A stretch of 13,132 nt of DNA from Baffinella frigidus (GCA_026770585.1 MU646409.1:238746-251877), one strand, 5' to 3'. Counted from the stretch's first letter, positions 1 through 8,058 are shown. Numbers and translations are program-made. Notes: a model not told the origin generated them from the letters alone.

Positions 1-30
1 CCCCGCCAATCAGGCATCTTCTAGTCTGAC

Positions 31-301
31 AATCGCAGCTCGGAGATGTGTGGGTCCAGCAGCCCCGTCGGTTTCCCGCAACTCCATCTGCAGGGTTCAT
101 CACTGATAACCCACCCTCTTCTTGACCATTTAGCTGCCCCCCCAGACCCACCCTCGGCGCAGCTGTTCGGACGCAGCGATGGGGAGGCCCAGGGGGTGAT
201 GGCAAAATAAGCAGAAAGAGGACCTGCGTGCCGTCCCACACAGCCACGGAGGAGCGCGTGGTCCCGAGGTCGATGCCGACGACATCGCAGTAGTGCGCCA
301 T
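31..301 (-). CDS. Hsp70-family protein, N-terminal exons (partial, runs off left edge)
   Basis: The minus strand from an ATG at 301-299 encodes MAHYCDVVGIDLGTTRSSVA followed by VWDGTQ. The stretch VGIDLGTT plus SSVAV is the phosphate-1 loop of the Hsp70/actin ATPase fold, at the usual place near the N-terminus, so this is an Hsp70-type ATP-dependent chaperone. No organelle or secretory leader precedes it if this ATG is used, which suggests a cytosolic form. Exon 1 (301-224) ends at CAG before GTCCTC. A phase-0 acceptor at 88-90 would join exon 2 (87-31), reading MELRETDGAAG then THLRAAI, at the position of the family's E-N-x-x-G-x-x-x-T-P-S stretch but clearly divergent. A donor GTCAGA follows at 30-29. 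Third-position GC is very high in exon 1. Family recognition of exon 1 is strong; exon 2 is inferred. The remaining 550 or more residues of a normal Hsp70 would lie outside the window. Confidence 0.65.
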
Positions 302-452
302 ATGCCAAGGTGCGAGGACTCCGTCCTTCGCCAGCGAGGGGATAGAAACTGCTCTCCCGAAGCGCGGATTTCGAGATTCGCGAAAAGTTGATTCTTGAGA
401 TTCGTGCCAAAAGTCAACATTGCTGCTGGTCAAATCAGGGCGCGTGTGGGCG
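302..452. promoter_or_regulatory. divergent intergenic spacer, probable bidirectional promoter
   Basis: About 150 bases separate the Hsp70 ATG on the minus strand from the signal-peptide ATG at 453 on the plus strand. I see no TATA box or clear heat-shock element array, although GAA/TTC-rich bits (for example TTCGAGATTCGCGAA at 369-383) are loosely reminiscent of nGAAn/nTTCn units. The minus-strand Hsp70 frame stays open through this spacer, so a longer N-terminus is possible. The promoter call rests on geometry only. Confidence 0.3.
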
Positions 453-932
453 ATGCGCCTTCTCCTCTTCCTCCTTCCCCTCCTCCTTCCCGTCGTACCC
501 TCACTGCTGCAATCCCGCGTTTCAATCAGTGCCCACGAAGATCCCTCTGAACCTCGGCCCTCTTTCGCTCCTCCGCGTGGGTTGCGTTTCCCCCGGGTCG
601 TGCTCTGCACCGCGGGCTTGCAACCTGTTTCCAACCCACTCGATGCCGCACGCAGACCCCCGTTCCGCGGAGACGGGCCGCACGCCAGTAATTGGGGAGA
701 GACGATATTTCCGGGGAGTGGTCTTGCCACTCGCAGCGCAGGGCCGCCCCGTTGCGGTACGCGAGTCGGGATCCTGCGGGGAGGGGCGATTCAGGACATC
801 TTCGACAGGGTGATGGAGTCGGACGAAGAGCCGGAGGGGGATGTCGGCGTGGATGGCATGGACCTCTTGCGCCAGTACTGGGCCCTGCCCCCTCGAATTG
901 AACACCACATCCCCAGAACCGACTGCGCCTAG
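453..932 (+). CDS. hypothetical protein with N-terminal signal-peptide-like segment
   Basis: This 159-codon frame opens MRLLLFLLPLLLPVVPSLL, one Arg followed by a Leu/Pro-rich hydrophobic stretch of about 17 residues, and then becomes polar. That is the layout of a secretory signal peptide. The next 90 or so residues are Pro/Arg/Ser-rich and could be a transit-peptide-like or disordered segment. In an alga with a secondary plastid this would fit a bipartite leader, but no family match is visible. The C-terminal part (AIQDIFDRVMESDEEPEGD, then DLLRQYWALPP) has strong third-position GC and is the most convincingly coding portion. The start at 453 is preferred over 420 because it places the charged residue directly before the hydrophobic core. 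The stop is TAG at 930-932. I do not recognise the protein. It may be only the first exon of a longer gene that continues into the GC-rich segment downstream. Confidence 0.5.
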   Translation: MRLLLFLLPLLLPVVPSLLQSRVSISAHEDPSEPRPSFAPPRGLRFPRVVLCTAGLQPVSNPLDAARRPPFRGDGPHASNWGETIFPGSGLATRSAGPPRCGTRVGILRGGAIQDIFDRVMESDEEPEGDVGVDGMDLLRQYWALPPRIEHHIPRTDCA

Positions 933-1258
933 AAACGATGCCTTCTCTGGGGCACGCTACGGATCCCTTTCTAGTCTGCGAAGAGAAATTTGATTCGGCC
1001 CTCGGATGTGTAACCAACAGCGTCCGGCCCCCGCAGATTGCTGCCCGAAGAGCCCCCCGACTGGTGGGAGGAGCCGCCAGAGGTCTCTCTCTCTCCCCCC
1101 CCCCCGCTGCTCAGTCCAACTACCCCTTTTGCATGCCCCTCGAAGCTCTTGCCATCCGCCGCGCTTGACCCCATCTGCATGCCCAGCATTGCGCCGCCTC
1201 TCACCTTCCCCTCTGTTGCGCCACGACCAACGCGGCACGACGATGACTTGGCGCGGCG
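933..1258 (+). other. GC-rich linker with possible exon and polypyrimidine tract
   Basis: This stretch has no confident gene. A frame open from 1038 reads LLPEEPPDWWEEPPE, an acidic proline-rich segment. It is followed at 1081 by GTCTCTCTC, a CT/C tract and CTGCTCAG near 1112, which looks like a very short intron (about 32 bases) or simply low-complexity coding DNA. The same frame stays open to 1439. It may link the ORF at 453-932 to the acidic exon at 1259-1717, but no phase-consistent join could be fixed by eye. Confidence 0.25.
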
Positions 1259-1717
1259 GTGCAGGGCGCGGCGGCGGTGGGCAGCGCTCCTCCCGGCTTC
1301 ACGCATCGCGATGGTGGCGGCGGGGCCGTCCACCTCGTCGCAGACCCGCCCGGGGAAGACACGCCCGCAGAAACGCGCGCAGCCCCGCCCGAAGACGCCA
1401 GCGCGCGCGCCCAGCCTGCCGAGCCCCAGCCGGAAGTAGGTGGCACGGAGAAGCCCGGGGTATTGGGAGACGACGGCGATCAGGCAGCGGAGGCTCTAGA
1501 GGAAGCGCGCGCGCGGGAGCAAGAGCAAGATGTGGAGGCGAGGGGGGGGGGCGAGACTCCGTCCGGGCTAGCTGCGTCCGTGCACGGGGGGGGGGCACCG
1601 CCTGGAAACATCTCTGAGATCAAACCCGCGGTAGCCGAGGAGGAGCCGGCGGGGGGGGGCGTGGCGGGGTTGCGGGGCGGCGGAGGGGAGCTCGGTCTGA
1701 CTCCCCACCGGTGGTGA
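1259..1717 (+). CDS. acidic, low-complexity coding exon candidate
   Basis: This frame has no ATG and a stop immediately upstream at 1243, so it is read as an exon entered by splicing. Acceptor-like CAG triplets occur near 1262 and 1353. It encodes an Ala/Glu/Pro-rich polypeptide with EDTPAETRAAPPEDAS, then AAEALEEARAREQEQDVEA, which is coil-like, then GNISEIKPAVAEEEPAGGG. It ends at TGA 1715-1717. Codons between 1340 and 1540 end almost always in G or C, and the frame survives two G tracts of ten bases, which favours real coding. I recognise no domain. It is probably a disordered acidic region, perhaps the C-terminus of the protein begun at 453. Other frames here are also open because the DNA is very GC-rich, so strand and frame are probable rather than certain. 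Confidence 0.4.
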   Translation: MQGAAAVGSAPPGFTHRDGGGGAVHLVADPPGEDTPAETRAAPPEDASARAQPAEPQPEVGGTEKPGVLGDDGDQAAEALEEARAREQEQDVEARGGGETPSGLAASVHGGGAPPGNISEIKPAVAEEEPAGGGVAGLRGGGGELGLTPHRW

Positions 1718-1820
1718 CTGTGTGTGTTATGTCTATGCGTGTGAATCGATGGGTAGCCAAAACGAAACGCAGGCAGCGGACCAGCACTGATCCACGGCAA
1801 ACCGAGCGCCCTCACCTCAC

Positions 1821-1953
1821 CTGCGGAAACGATTGAAAGTAATCGTTTTCTTGCAGCAAAAAATACTTCACCAATGCTTTACTATTACTAGTAAGATCCA
1901 AGTTTGTGGTAATTTTCGTTGACAGAGAGGATGGAATTTAATCGTTTCCGCAG
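1821..1953. mobile_element. MITE-like element with 14-bp perfect terminal inverted repeats
   Basis: The termini CTGCGGAAACGATT (1821-1834) and AATCGTTTCCGCAG (1940-1953) are exact reverse complements. The 133-bp element is AT-rich inside GC-rich flanks. A second, inner hairpin pairs AAACGATT (1827-1834) with AATCGTTT (1841-1848). It has no coding capacity. I could not find a clear target-site duplication: the bases outside are CTCAC on the left and CTAAG on the right. It could also be a structured non-coding RNA or a decayed element. Confidence 0.5.
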
Positions 1954-2052
1954 CTAAGCCCCCTGCGTCGCTTTGAAAACTCGATTTGGTGCCGATCCCG
2001 CAGTGGCGTGTGCGACAGGGGGAGCCCCTTGAGTCTGAATCCTGACCCCTCC

Positions 2053-2194
2053 AACCCCCAAACACTCCAACTCTCAAACACTCCAACCCCCAAACCCTCC
2101 AACCCCCACACCTTCCAACCCCCAAACCCTCCAACCCCCAAACACTCCAAGCCCCAAACACTCCGACCCAAAACTCTCCAACCCGCAGTGCTCC
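2053..2194. repeat. 16-bp minisatellite, about eight copies
   Basis: Units of the form AACCCCCAAACACTCC or AACCCCCAAACCCTCC follow head to tail at 2053, 2069, 2085, 2101, 2117, 2133 and 2149. Decayed 15-bp units follow at 2165 and 2180. The period is 16, not 7, so this is distinct from the heptamer arrays although it shares their C/A strand bias. Open frames across it on either strand are repeat translations and not genes. Confidence 0.85.
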
Positions 2195-2501
2195 TCCGAC
2201 CCCGATGAAGTGCCTCAGCCCCCCCAGGCTGCCTGGCCACGCCTCTCAATCCCCAATTCAACCCTCAACCCTACACCCAAAACCCTAAACTCTAAACCCT
2301 AAGCCCTAAATCATAAACCCTCAACCGTAAACCCTAAACCATAAACCCTCAACCCCAAACCCTAAACCATACATCCTTAACCCTCAATTCTTAAGCCTAC
2401 ACAATGGCTGCCTTTTCCGTGCCGGGGATTGGGATCGTAGTCAGCTAGGGGAGGCAATGCATGGTGGCCATGTTGGTTTCGATCCGTGAAACACGACTGG
2501 T

Positions 2502-2530
2502 CACGTCCTCTCGGCCTCCGAGAGGGCGTG
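2502..2530. other. strong hairpin inside the array A insertion
   Basis: CACGTCCTCTCGG (2502-2514), loop CCT, then CCGAGAGGGCGTG (2518-2530) forms a 13-bp stem with one T-G wobble. It is followed by TTTTT at 2531-2535. It lies in a unique island of about 140 bp (2400-2540) within the heptamer array. The shape resembles a hairpin plus T-run, but no RNA gene was recognised upstream. Confidence 0.55.
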
Positions 2531-3739
2531 TTTTTGGGTTCAACCCTAAACCCTAAACTGTAAACTCTGAACCTCAAACCCCAAATCCTAAACCCTAAAC
2601 CCTTAACCCTAAACCTTGAACCCTAAACCCAAAACCCCAAACTCCTTGACCATAAACCCTCAACCCTCAACCTCAAACCCTAAACCCTCAGCCCCAAACC
2701 CTAAATCCTAAACTCTTAATCCTTAACCCTGAACCTTAAACCCAAACCCTAAACTCTAAATCTTATACCTTAAACCCTGAACCCTGAAACCTAAACTTTG
2801 AACCCTAAACCCACCTCCTCAACCCGTGTCCCCATCCCCTCAAGCCTCACCCTTAACCCTAACCCTCAAACCATAAACCATAAACTCTTAACTTCAAACC
2901 CTAAACACCAAACCCTAAACCCTAAACCCTAAACCCTACACCCTAAACAATGAACCCTCAACCCAAAACCCTCAACCCAAATCCCAAAACCCTGAACCAT
3001 GAACCCTATACCCTAAACCTTAAACCCTACGCCCAAAACCCTGAACCTTCACCCCTAACCCCTAATCCCTAACCCGTAAACCACAAACACCAAACCCCAA
3101 ACTCTAATCCCAAAACTCTGAACCCCAAACCCTAAACCCTAAACCCTAAACCCTACACCCTGAACGATCAATGCCAATCCCTAAACCTTACACCATACAC
3201 CCTACACCCTAAACCCTGAACCCTCAACCCTGAACCCCCAACTCCACACCCTGAACCCTAGACTCTCACCCCTTACCCCTCATCACTAAACCCTGAACCC
3301 TGAACCCCAAACCCCAAACCTCGAACCCCCAAACCCTTTGACTTGAACCCTAATCCCCAAACCCTGAACCTAAAATCCTCAACCCTACACCTCTAACCCC
3401 ACACCCCACACCCCAAACACCAAACACCAAACCCTAAACCCTGAACCCCAAACCCTAAAATTTCATCCCTCAACCCCAAACCCTGAACCTCAAACCCTAA
3501 TCCTAAACCATAAACCCTGAACTCGACACCCTCAACCCTTAACCCTGAACCCTCAACCCCAAACCCTAAAACTCCCACCCTAAACCCTCAACCCCAAATC
3601 CAAAACCCTAAATCCAAACCCTACACCCGAAACCCCAACCCCCAACCCCCCCAAACCCTAAACCCTGAACCCTAAACCTCAAACCCCAAACCCAAACCTC
3701 TTAATCCTTAACCCTACAACCCAATCCCGAAACTCTGAA

Positions 3740-3802
3740 CCCTTAACCCTTAACCCTTAACCCTTAACCCTTAACCCTTAACCCTTAACCCTTAACCCTT
3801 AA
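3740..3802 (+). repeat. homogeneous CCCTTAA heptamer run, nine perfect copies
   Basis: Nine consecutive identical CCCTTAA units in exact 7-base register sit inside the degenerate array. The variant differs from CCCTAAA at one position and is locally fixed, which shows recent local expansion of one variant unit. Confidence 0.95.
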
Positions 3803-4194
3803 CCCCTAACCTTTAACCCTTAACCCTTAACCTTTAACTCTTAACCCTCAACCCTCAACCTTAACTCTTGACCCTAAACCCTTAACCCTAAACCCTGAAC
3901 CCTAAACCCTAAACCCTAAACCCTAAACCCTAAACCCTAAACCCTGAACCCTAAACCCTACACCCTAAACCCTAAACCCTAAACTCTAAACCCCTTAAAC
4001 TTGAACCCTGAACCCCAAACCCCAAACCCCAAACCCCAAACCCTAAACCCCACACCACAAACCCCAAACTCCAACCCTCAACCCCAAACCCTGAACCTCA
4101 AATCCTGAACCCTTCACCCCAAATCCCAAACAAACTTTACACCCCAAACCCTAAGCCTTAAACCCTAAACCCTAAACTCTAATCCCTAATGCAG

Positions 4195-4304
4195 AGGAGG
4201 TGGAGAGCGAGTTGAGCGTGGATCTGGAGGAGACGGAGCTGGGCCTCAAGGGGGAGGAGCATTTCGGGGAGAAGGCTGGCCATCTTGCTCTCGACCACAT
4301 CGCG
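4195..4304 (+). CDS. acidic exon candidate at the edge of array A
   Basis: The heptamer array ends CCCTAATGCAG at 4194, an acceptor-like border with a CTAAT branch-site-like element. The next bases read EEVESELSVDLEETELG then LKGEEHFGEKAGHLALD in one frame. A donor-like GCG before GTACAC follows at 4304/4305. This would be a 110-base exon entered in phase 1 and left in phase 0. Codon thirds are mostly G or C. The 31-bp duplication just downstream also duplicates this candidate donor. No family is recognised; the product would be a highly acidic, helix-prone segment. Without a matching upstream exon this stays tentative. Confidence 0.4.
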
Positions 4305-4341
4305 GTACACCCATCTTGCTCTCGACCACATCGCGGTACAC
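4280..4341. repeat. 31-bp tandem duplication
   Basis: The unit beginning CCATCTTGCTCTCGACCACA occurs twice in perfect tandem at 4280-4310 and 4311-4341. It covers the 3' end of the acidic exon candidate and its donor-like GCGGTACAC. Confidence 0.95.
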
Positions 4342-4982
4342 TACCATTCTCATTTTGCAAGATAGCAGAACCACTTGTGTTTTGATGCTATGTCAGTCTT
4401 GTATTGGTGGCATGGTTGGTTGGTTGGTGCTATCTTGGCAGACACCTACCTGATTGCGGCACTCCGTAGGGTGCCACGGTATGTATGTTGTTGGGTGCTA
4501 CTGAAAGCCACAATATCGTGTGTATGCTGTAGGGTGCTACGGACAGCCACAGTTGGGTTGATGCGGAAATCAGTGGTGTGTCTCTTAGATTATGATAGTA
4601 GGAGACGATGACGTTCAAGGTGGGTTATACTAAGAGACGATGACGGTCAAGGTGGAAAATACTAGGCGACGAACGTCAATCAAAATATCCCAGTGCGACG
4701 AGACAGGAACTACTGGGCGTGGAGGGACGAGACAGGAACTACTGGGCGTGATAATTCCCAGCTTTGACAACAACCGGATGGTCCTGTTACACCTCCAAAC
4801 CCCCAACCCTCAACCCGCAACCCTAATCCCTGAACTGAATTCGAAACAGAAACTACTGGGCGTGGAGGGCATTGAGACCAAGAAAGGACATTGTTTCCCA
4901 GACTGTGACGGCGGACCCTACGTTCCAGAGCCGAGTGCCCTCACCGGGTCAAGCCCTCCAGCCCGGGCATGTCATGCAATGC
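4342..4982. other. unique island with degenerate tandem repeats, no gene recognised
   Basis: This segment has more balanced base composition than its surroundings. It holds several decayed tandem repeats: GGGTGCTAC with flanking AGCCACA at about 4494-4517 and 4535-4558; GAGACGATGACG plus TCAAGGTGG at about 4602-4622 and 4635-4655; and a perfect 29-bp pair at 4697-4754. A short heptamer patch sits at 4795-4835. Open frames exist on both strands, but none shows a family motif or convincing splice borders. Confidence 0.6.
4697..4754. repeat. 29-bp tandem repeat, two copies, with a third partial copy nearby
   Basis: The unit starting GACGAGACAGGAACTACTGG recurs at 4697 and 4726 with differences only in the last bases. 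A partial copy, ACAGAAACTACTGGGCGTGG, lies at about 4846-4865, separated by a heptamer patch. Confidence 0.85.
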
Positions 4983-5028
4983 CTCATCAAACGTTTGAAA
5001 AATCATTGCTCATGAAACGTTTGATGAG
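4983..5028. other. 14-bp perfect inverted repeat with 18-bp spacer
   Basis: CTCATCAAACGTTT (4983-4996) and AAACGTTTGATGAG (5015-5028) are exact reverse complements. Each arm contains the self-complementary core AAACGTTT. A 21-of-22 match to the left half (4985-5006) reappears at 5390-5411. Confidence 0.9.
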
Positions 5029-5072
5029 TCACGCCGCACCGACGTTGGATGAGTCACGCCGCACCGACGTTG
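5023..5072. repeat. 25-bp tandem duplication
   Basis: The unit starting GATGAGTCACGCCGCACCGA is repeated perfectly at 5023-5047 and 5048-5072. Its first copy overlaps the right arm of the inverted repeat at 5015-5028. Confidence 0.95.
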
Positions 5073-5090
5073 GTCACAGACCCCCCCCCC

Positions 5091-5150
5091 GGACCTGCGC
5101 CCCCGTCGCCGCTGTTTCCTGCGGACCTGCGCCCCCGTCGCCGCTGTTTC
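5091..5150. repeat. 32-bp tandem duplication (second copy 28 bp)
   Basis: GGACCTGCGCCCCCGTCGCC plus GCTGTTTC occurs at 5091-5118 and again at 5123-5150, separated by CTGC. It follows a run of ten C residues. Confidence 0.95.
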
Positions 5151-5188
5151 ACCCCACCATTCCCCGCACCGTGAGGCGCCACAGTTTA

Positions 5189-5271
5189 TGAGGGGGTAGG
5201 GTCGATGGTTCAGGGTTGAGGGTTTAGGGTTTGGGGTTTAGGGTTTAGGGTTTAGTGTTTAGTGTTTGGGA
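5189..5271 (-). repeat. reverse-orientation telomere-like patch (TTTAGGG on plus strand)
   Basis: The plus strand here reads GGGTTTAGGGTTTGGGGTTT and related units, the opposite orientation to every long array in the window. Variants TTTAGTG and TTGAGGG are present. The segment behaves as a short inverted block between array A and array B. Confidence 0.9.
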
Positions 5272-5659
5272 TGGGGGGTCGCGCGAACCGACCCCAGCCC
5301 TCAGGGCCCGTGTGCAGAGGAGAGGGGCTTCAAAGGCGCGGCAGCTCCTTTCCGTGCCCAGACCTCCTGTCCTACACTATTCAGGTGCACATCAAACGTT
5401 TGAAGAATCATGCCGCACCGGCCTTAGCTGCAAAGCGCTCGCTTCCAGCCAAGGGACAACCTCAGAGGGTCCAACGTTGCAACAACAACTGTACAGCATT
5501 GCCTGTGTTTGCCCGCTTGGTTTGCGATCCCAGGTGTGTGTTCAGGAATGGATGTCGATACGTAGCAACACACCCCTTGGAGATCACACTTCAGCCGGTT
5601 GCCACCGGGCCAGGACAGTGTGTGGTTTCATAACTGTGTGGGTTGCCTGCCTGGCCCTG
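5272..5659. other. unique island, no gene supported
   Basis: This stretch of mixed composition has two overlapping plus-strand open frames (roughly 5255-5674 and 5262-5633), but no recognisable motif, weak codon bias and no convincing splice borders. It carries the 22-bp element at 5390-5411 shared with the inverted repeat at 4983-5028, followed by GCCGCACCG, which is also present at 5032-5040. It is therefore related in part to the upstream island. Confidence 0.5.
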
Positions 5660-6500
5660 CACCCTAAACCCTGAACCACAAACCATACTCCCTGAGCCCT
5701 GAACCCTAAGCCATGAACCCCAAACCCTGACCCCCCCCAACCTAAGCCCCAAACCCTAAACCCTGAACCTTAAAACCTACACCCTAAAAACTAAACCCTA
5801 AACCCTGCACCCTATACCGTAAACCCTAAACCCTAAACCCCAAACCCCAAACCCTGAACCCTAAACCCCAAACCCCAAACCCTGAACCCTAAACTCTGAA
5901 CCCTAAACCCTCAATCCTGAACCCAAAACCCTCAACCCTAAACCCTAAACCCTAAACTCTAAACCCTAACATCTAAACCCTAAACCCTTAACCCTTAACC
6001 CCAAACCCTAAACACTCAACCCTAATCCCTAAACCCTGAACCCTTAACCCTGAACCCTGGAACCTGGACTCTAAACCCTGAACCCTAAACCTTAAACCCT
6101 TCCCCAAACCCCAAACCCTAATCACTACACCACCAACCCATCATCTCTACACCCTACACCCTAAACCCCAAACCCTCAACCCTGAATCCTCAACCCTAAA
6201 CCCTAAATCCTGAACCCTACAACCTGAATCCTAAACCCCAAACCCTAAACCTCGAACTATTCCCTAAACCCTAAACCTGCAACCCATAACCGTAAACCGT
6301 AAACCGTAAACCGTAAACCGTAAACCGTAAACCCCAAACCCTAAACACTACACCCTAAATCCCAACCCCTAAACTCCAAACCCCCAACCCTCAACCTCAA
6401 ACCCTAAACTCCAAACCCTGAACCCCAAACCCTGAACCTTAAACCCTCAACCCTAATCCCTAAACCCTTAACCCTTATCCCTAAACCCACTTCAAAACCT
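5660..6500 (+). repeat. telomere-like heptamer array B
   Basis: Degenerate CCCTAAA, CCCTGAA and CCCCAAA heptamers occupy the plus strand, with a perfect CCGTAAA x6 run at 6290-6331. The array stops at about 6500, a few bases before the acceptor-like CAACCAG that precedes the exon candidate at 6508. Confidence 0.95.
6290..6331 (+). repeat. homogeneous CCGTAAA run, six perfect copies
   Basis: Six consecutive CCGTAAA units lie in register within array B. Two more copies of this rare variant occur at 7455-7468. The unit contains GTAAA, which is donor-like on the plus strand. Confidence 0.95.
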
Positions 6501-6511
6501 CAACCAGGAGG

Positions 6512-7450
6512 ATGCCGGAGGACGTCACAAACGAAGAGATGGTCAGTCCCCTTCAGGACCCGAAACCCCATTCTAACATTCACGTTCTCTCTGATTTGTT
6601 CTATCAGACTCGCATCAAATGATCTGTGCTCTGATATTCGAATCATTGAATTGGATCCCGGGAAGCCATCGGACCCTCGGCTGGAATCGCGTTTTCTTGC
6701 CAGGCCAGCATGATGCATCGGGCGCAGCAGACCATGCCTGAAATTGGCGTGTGCATCCCTTTGTCTTTACTTTCAGAGCCTTTCAAAAAATGATCAGCTA
6801 CTACCTAATACCGCTTTGGGGATGGCTCCCTTGACTTCCAAACATCATAGTGACACCCCGACCCACGAACAGTACAATGAGATGTTCGAGAACTGGTGCG
6901 ACGTCAACGAATGGGAGCAAGGTCTCCCGCCTCTCCCTCTGACATGCCCCCCCCAGCACCTTTGTCCTCTGCGTTGACCACCTCTGGCATGCCCCCCCCC
7001 CTCGCCGCATGCTCCTGGTCCAGTGTATGCTGCAGCCATAAGTTCATCGTCCCTGATATTCAAGGATGGTGAACATTCTGAACAGGTTTCATTCCGGATG
7101 AGACAGACCCCTCAAAGCTGCCGATCCTCGCTCACGAAATCATCAATGTCAACCCCTCCGCCCGCCCTCCCTCCCTGCATCACGCGCCATGCACACTCCT
7201 CTAGAACCCTCGCTCACGAAATCATCAATGTGACACCCCCCCCCCCCTTCCGCACCGCGCCACGCGCCGTAACCACTCGTCTAGAACCCCCATCCTCGAA
7301 TAATATGGGGCGCCTGCAACACAGCCACTTGGAGGAATATTTTTTTTGTGTATGTGTCGAATAGCACAACCTCGGAAAAATCAGGCTCAGTACATGAGAT
7401 GGGAGGGGGCAGAAACATTTCTTTCGAAGACCGGCGGAGCCGAGCGCTGA
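6512..7450 (+). CDS. unidentified multi-exon gene candidate
   Basis: A phase-consistent model joins 6512-6541 (MPEDVTNEEM), 6777-6921, 7024-7085 and 7391-7450, giving 98 residues with TGA at 7448-7450. The second exon follows an excellent acceptor (CCCTTTGTCTTTACTTTCAG) and reads SLSKNDQLLPN, then HEQYNEMFENWCDVNEWEQ. It leaves in phase 1 at CAAG before GTCTCC. The third exon restores a Val codon across the junction and reads YAAAISSSSLIFKDGEHSEQ before GTTTCA. The introns are 235, 102 and 305 bases. The first exon begins a few bases past heptamer array B after CAACCAG, so it could equally be an internal exon. I do not recognise the protein. The middle two exons are the most credible and the last is speculative. 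A second acceptor at 6605-6607 opens other frames, and the antisense of 6500-6718 is also open, so gene limits are uncertain. Confidence 0.4.
7126..7290. repeat. diverged tandem duplication of about 81 bp
   Basis: CCTCGCTCACGAAATCATCA followed by ATGT occurs at 7126-7149 and 7208-7231. Both copies run through C-rich DNA to CACTC-GTCTAGAACC or CACTCCTCTAGAACC (about 7194 and 7274). The ends match better than the middle, which has become a poly-C tract in copy two. It lies in the last proposed intron of the gene candidate at 6512-7450. Confidence 0.85.
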
Positions 7451-7577
7451 GCCTAAACCGTAAACCGTAAACCCCAGACCTTAAATACTCAAGCCTGAAG
7501 CGAAGCCTGAAAGCAGGGGTCGCGGAACTTGATCGATCGGATGATCGCCATGGATCAGGTGCCACACCCGATTCACA
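7451..7577. other. short spacer with CCGTAAA units, no gene supported
   Basis: It holds two CCGTAAA copies and a few decayed heptamers (7451-7490), followed by about 70 bases of unique DNA containing overlapping GATC-rich sequence (TTGATCGATCGGATGATCGC). A small plus-strand exon from about 7519 to 7558, ending CAG before GTGCCA, is possible but cannot be supported. Confidence 0.4.
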
Positions 7578-8025
7578 TCCTAAACCCTAAGTCCAAACCC
7601 TAAACCCTAAACCCTAGACCCTCAACCCTAAGCCCTGTACTCCAAACCCTCAAGCCCAAATGTCTTCCGAACCCTGCACACGGTCCAGCGGCCATGAACT
7701 TCATCTCTTGACTCCTGACCCTGAAACCCTGACCCCACGCCCTCACCACTAACCCCTCACCACTTACCCCTAACCCCGAACCCCTAAACCCTGAACCCTG
7801 AACCCTAAACCCTCCGCACTACACCTTCAACTCTCACCCCAAACGAAAACCCTGACAAGAAACCCCCGTTGAACCATGCGTGAACTCTCAATCCTCAACA
7901 CTAACCCTGATCCCTGAACCTCAAATCTGAAACTCTCAAATCCCACCCCCAACCCCCAACCCCCGAACCCCAACCCCAATACCCTAAACCTCAAACCCCG
8001 ACCCCCCCCCAAACGCACGGCAACG
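7578..8025 (+). repeat. telomere-like heptamer array C, strongly decayed
   Basis: Clear CCCTAAA units are at 7580-7635 and 7780-7812. The remainder is diverged (CACCACTAACCCC, CCCCCAACCCCCAACCC) and interrupted by unique DNA around 7650-7735 and 7840-7890. It is the least homogeneous array in the window and so probably the oldest or least maintained. Confidence 0.8.
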
Positions 8026-8058
8026 GCCGATGCATAACCCCCCTGCCCCGGTTCGCAG

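Larger units (their letters stand above)
2258..4190 (+). repeat. interstitial telomere-like heptamer array A (CCCTAAA family)
   Basis: Apart from an insertion at about 2400-2540, this is an almost unbroken run of degenerate heptamers: CCCTAAA, CCCTGAA, CCCCAAA, CCCTCAA, CCCTTAA, CCATAAA and CCCTACA, with occasional 6- or 8-base spacings. The CCCTAAA strand is the plus strand throughout. Perfect sub-runs are CCCTTAA x9 (3740-3802) and a CCCTAAA run around 3898-3945. No gene lies within it. The array ends at the acceptor-like TGCAG of the exon candidate at 4195. Confidence 0.95.

Noticed and set aside
526-1017. Minus-strand protein gene opposite the 453-932 frame
   Set aside because: It lacks a recognisable motif and is explained as the antisense shadow of GC-biased plus-strand codons.
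1299-1815. Minus-strand proline/arginine-rich ORFs
   Set aside because: They are shadows of the acidic plus-strand frame at 1259-1717 in very GC-rich DNA.
2425-2500. tRNA gene suggested by GGTTTCGATCC
   Set aside because: The B-box spacing is off by one base, no acceptor or anticodon stem folds, and no proper A box is present.
3740-3802. CRISPR-like or regulatory array
   Set aside because: Seven-base units without spacers are simple telomere-type repeats.
6608-6713. Terminal exon reading LASNDLCSDIRIIELDPGKP after a strong acceptor
   Set aside because: Two other plus-strand frames and the antisense frame of the same segment are also open, and no phase-compatible partner was found. It is left as part of an intron.
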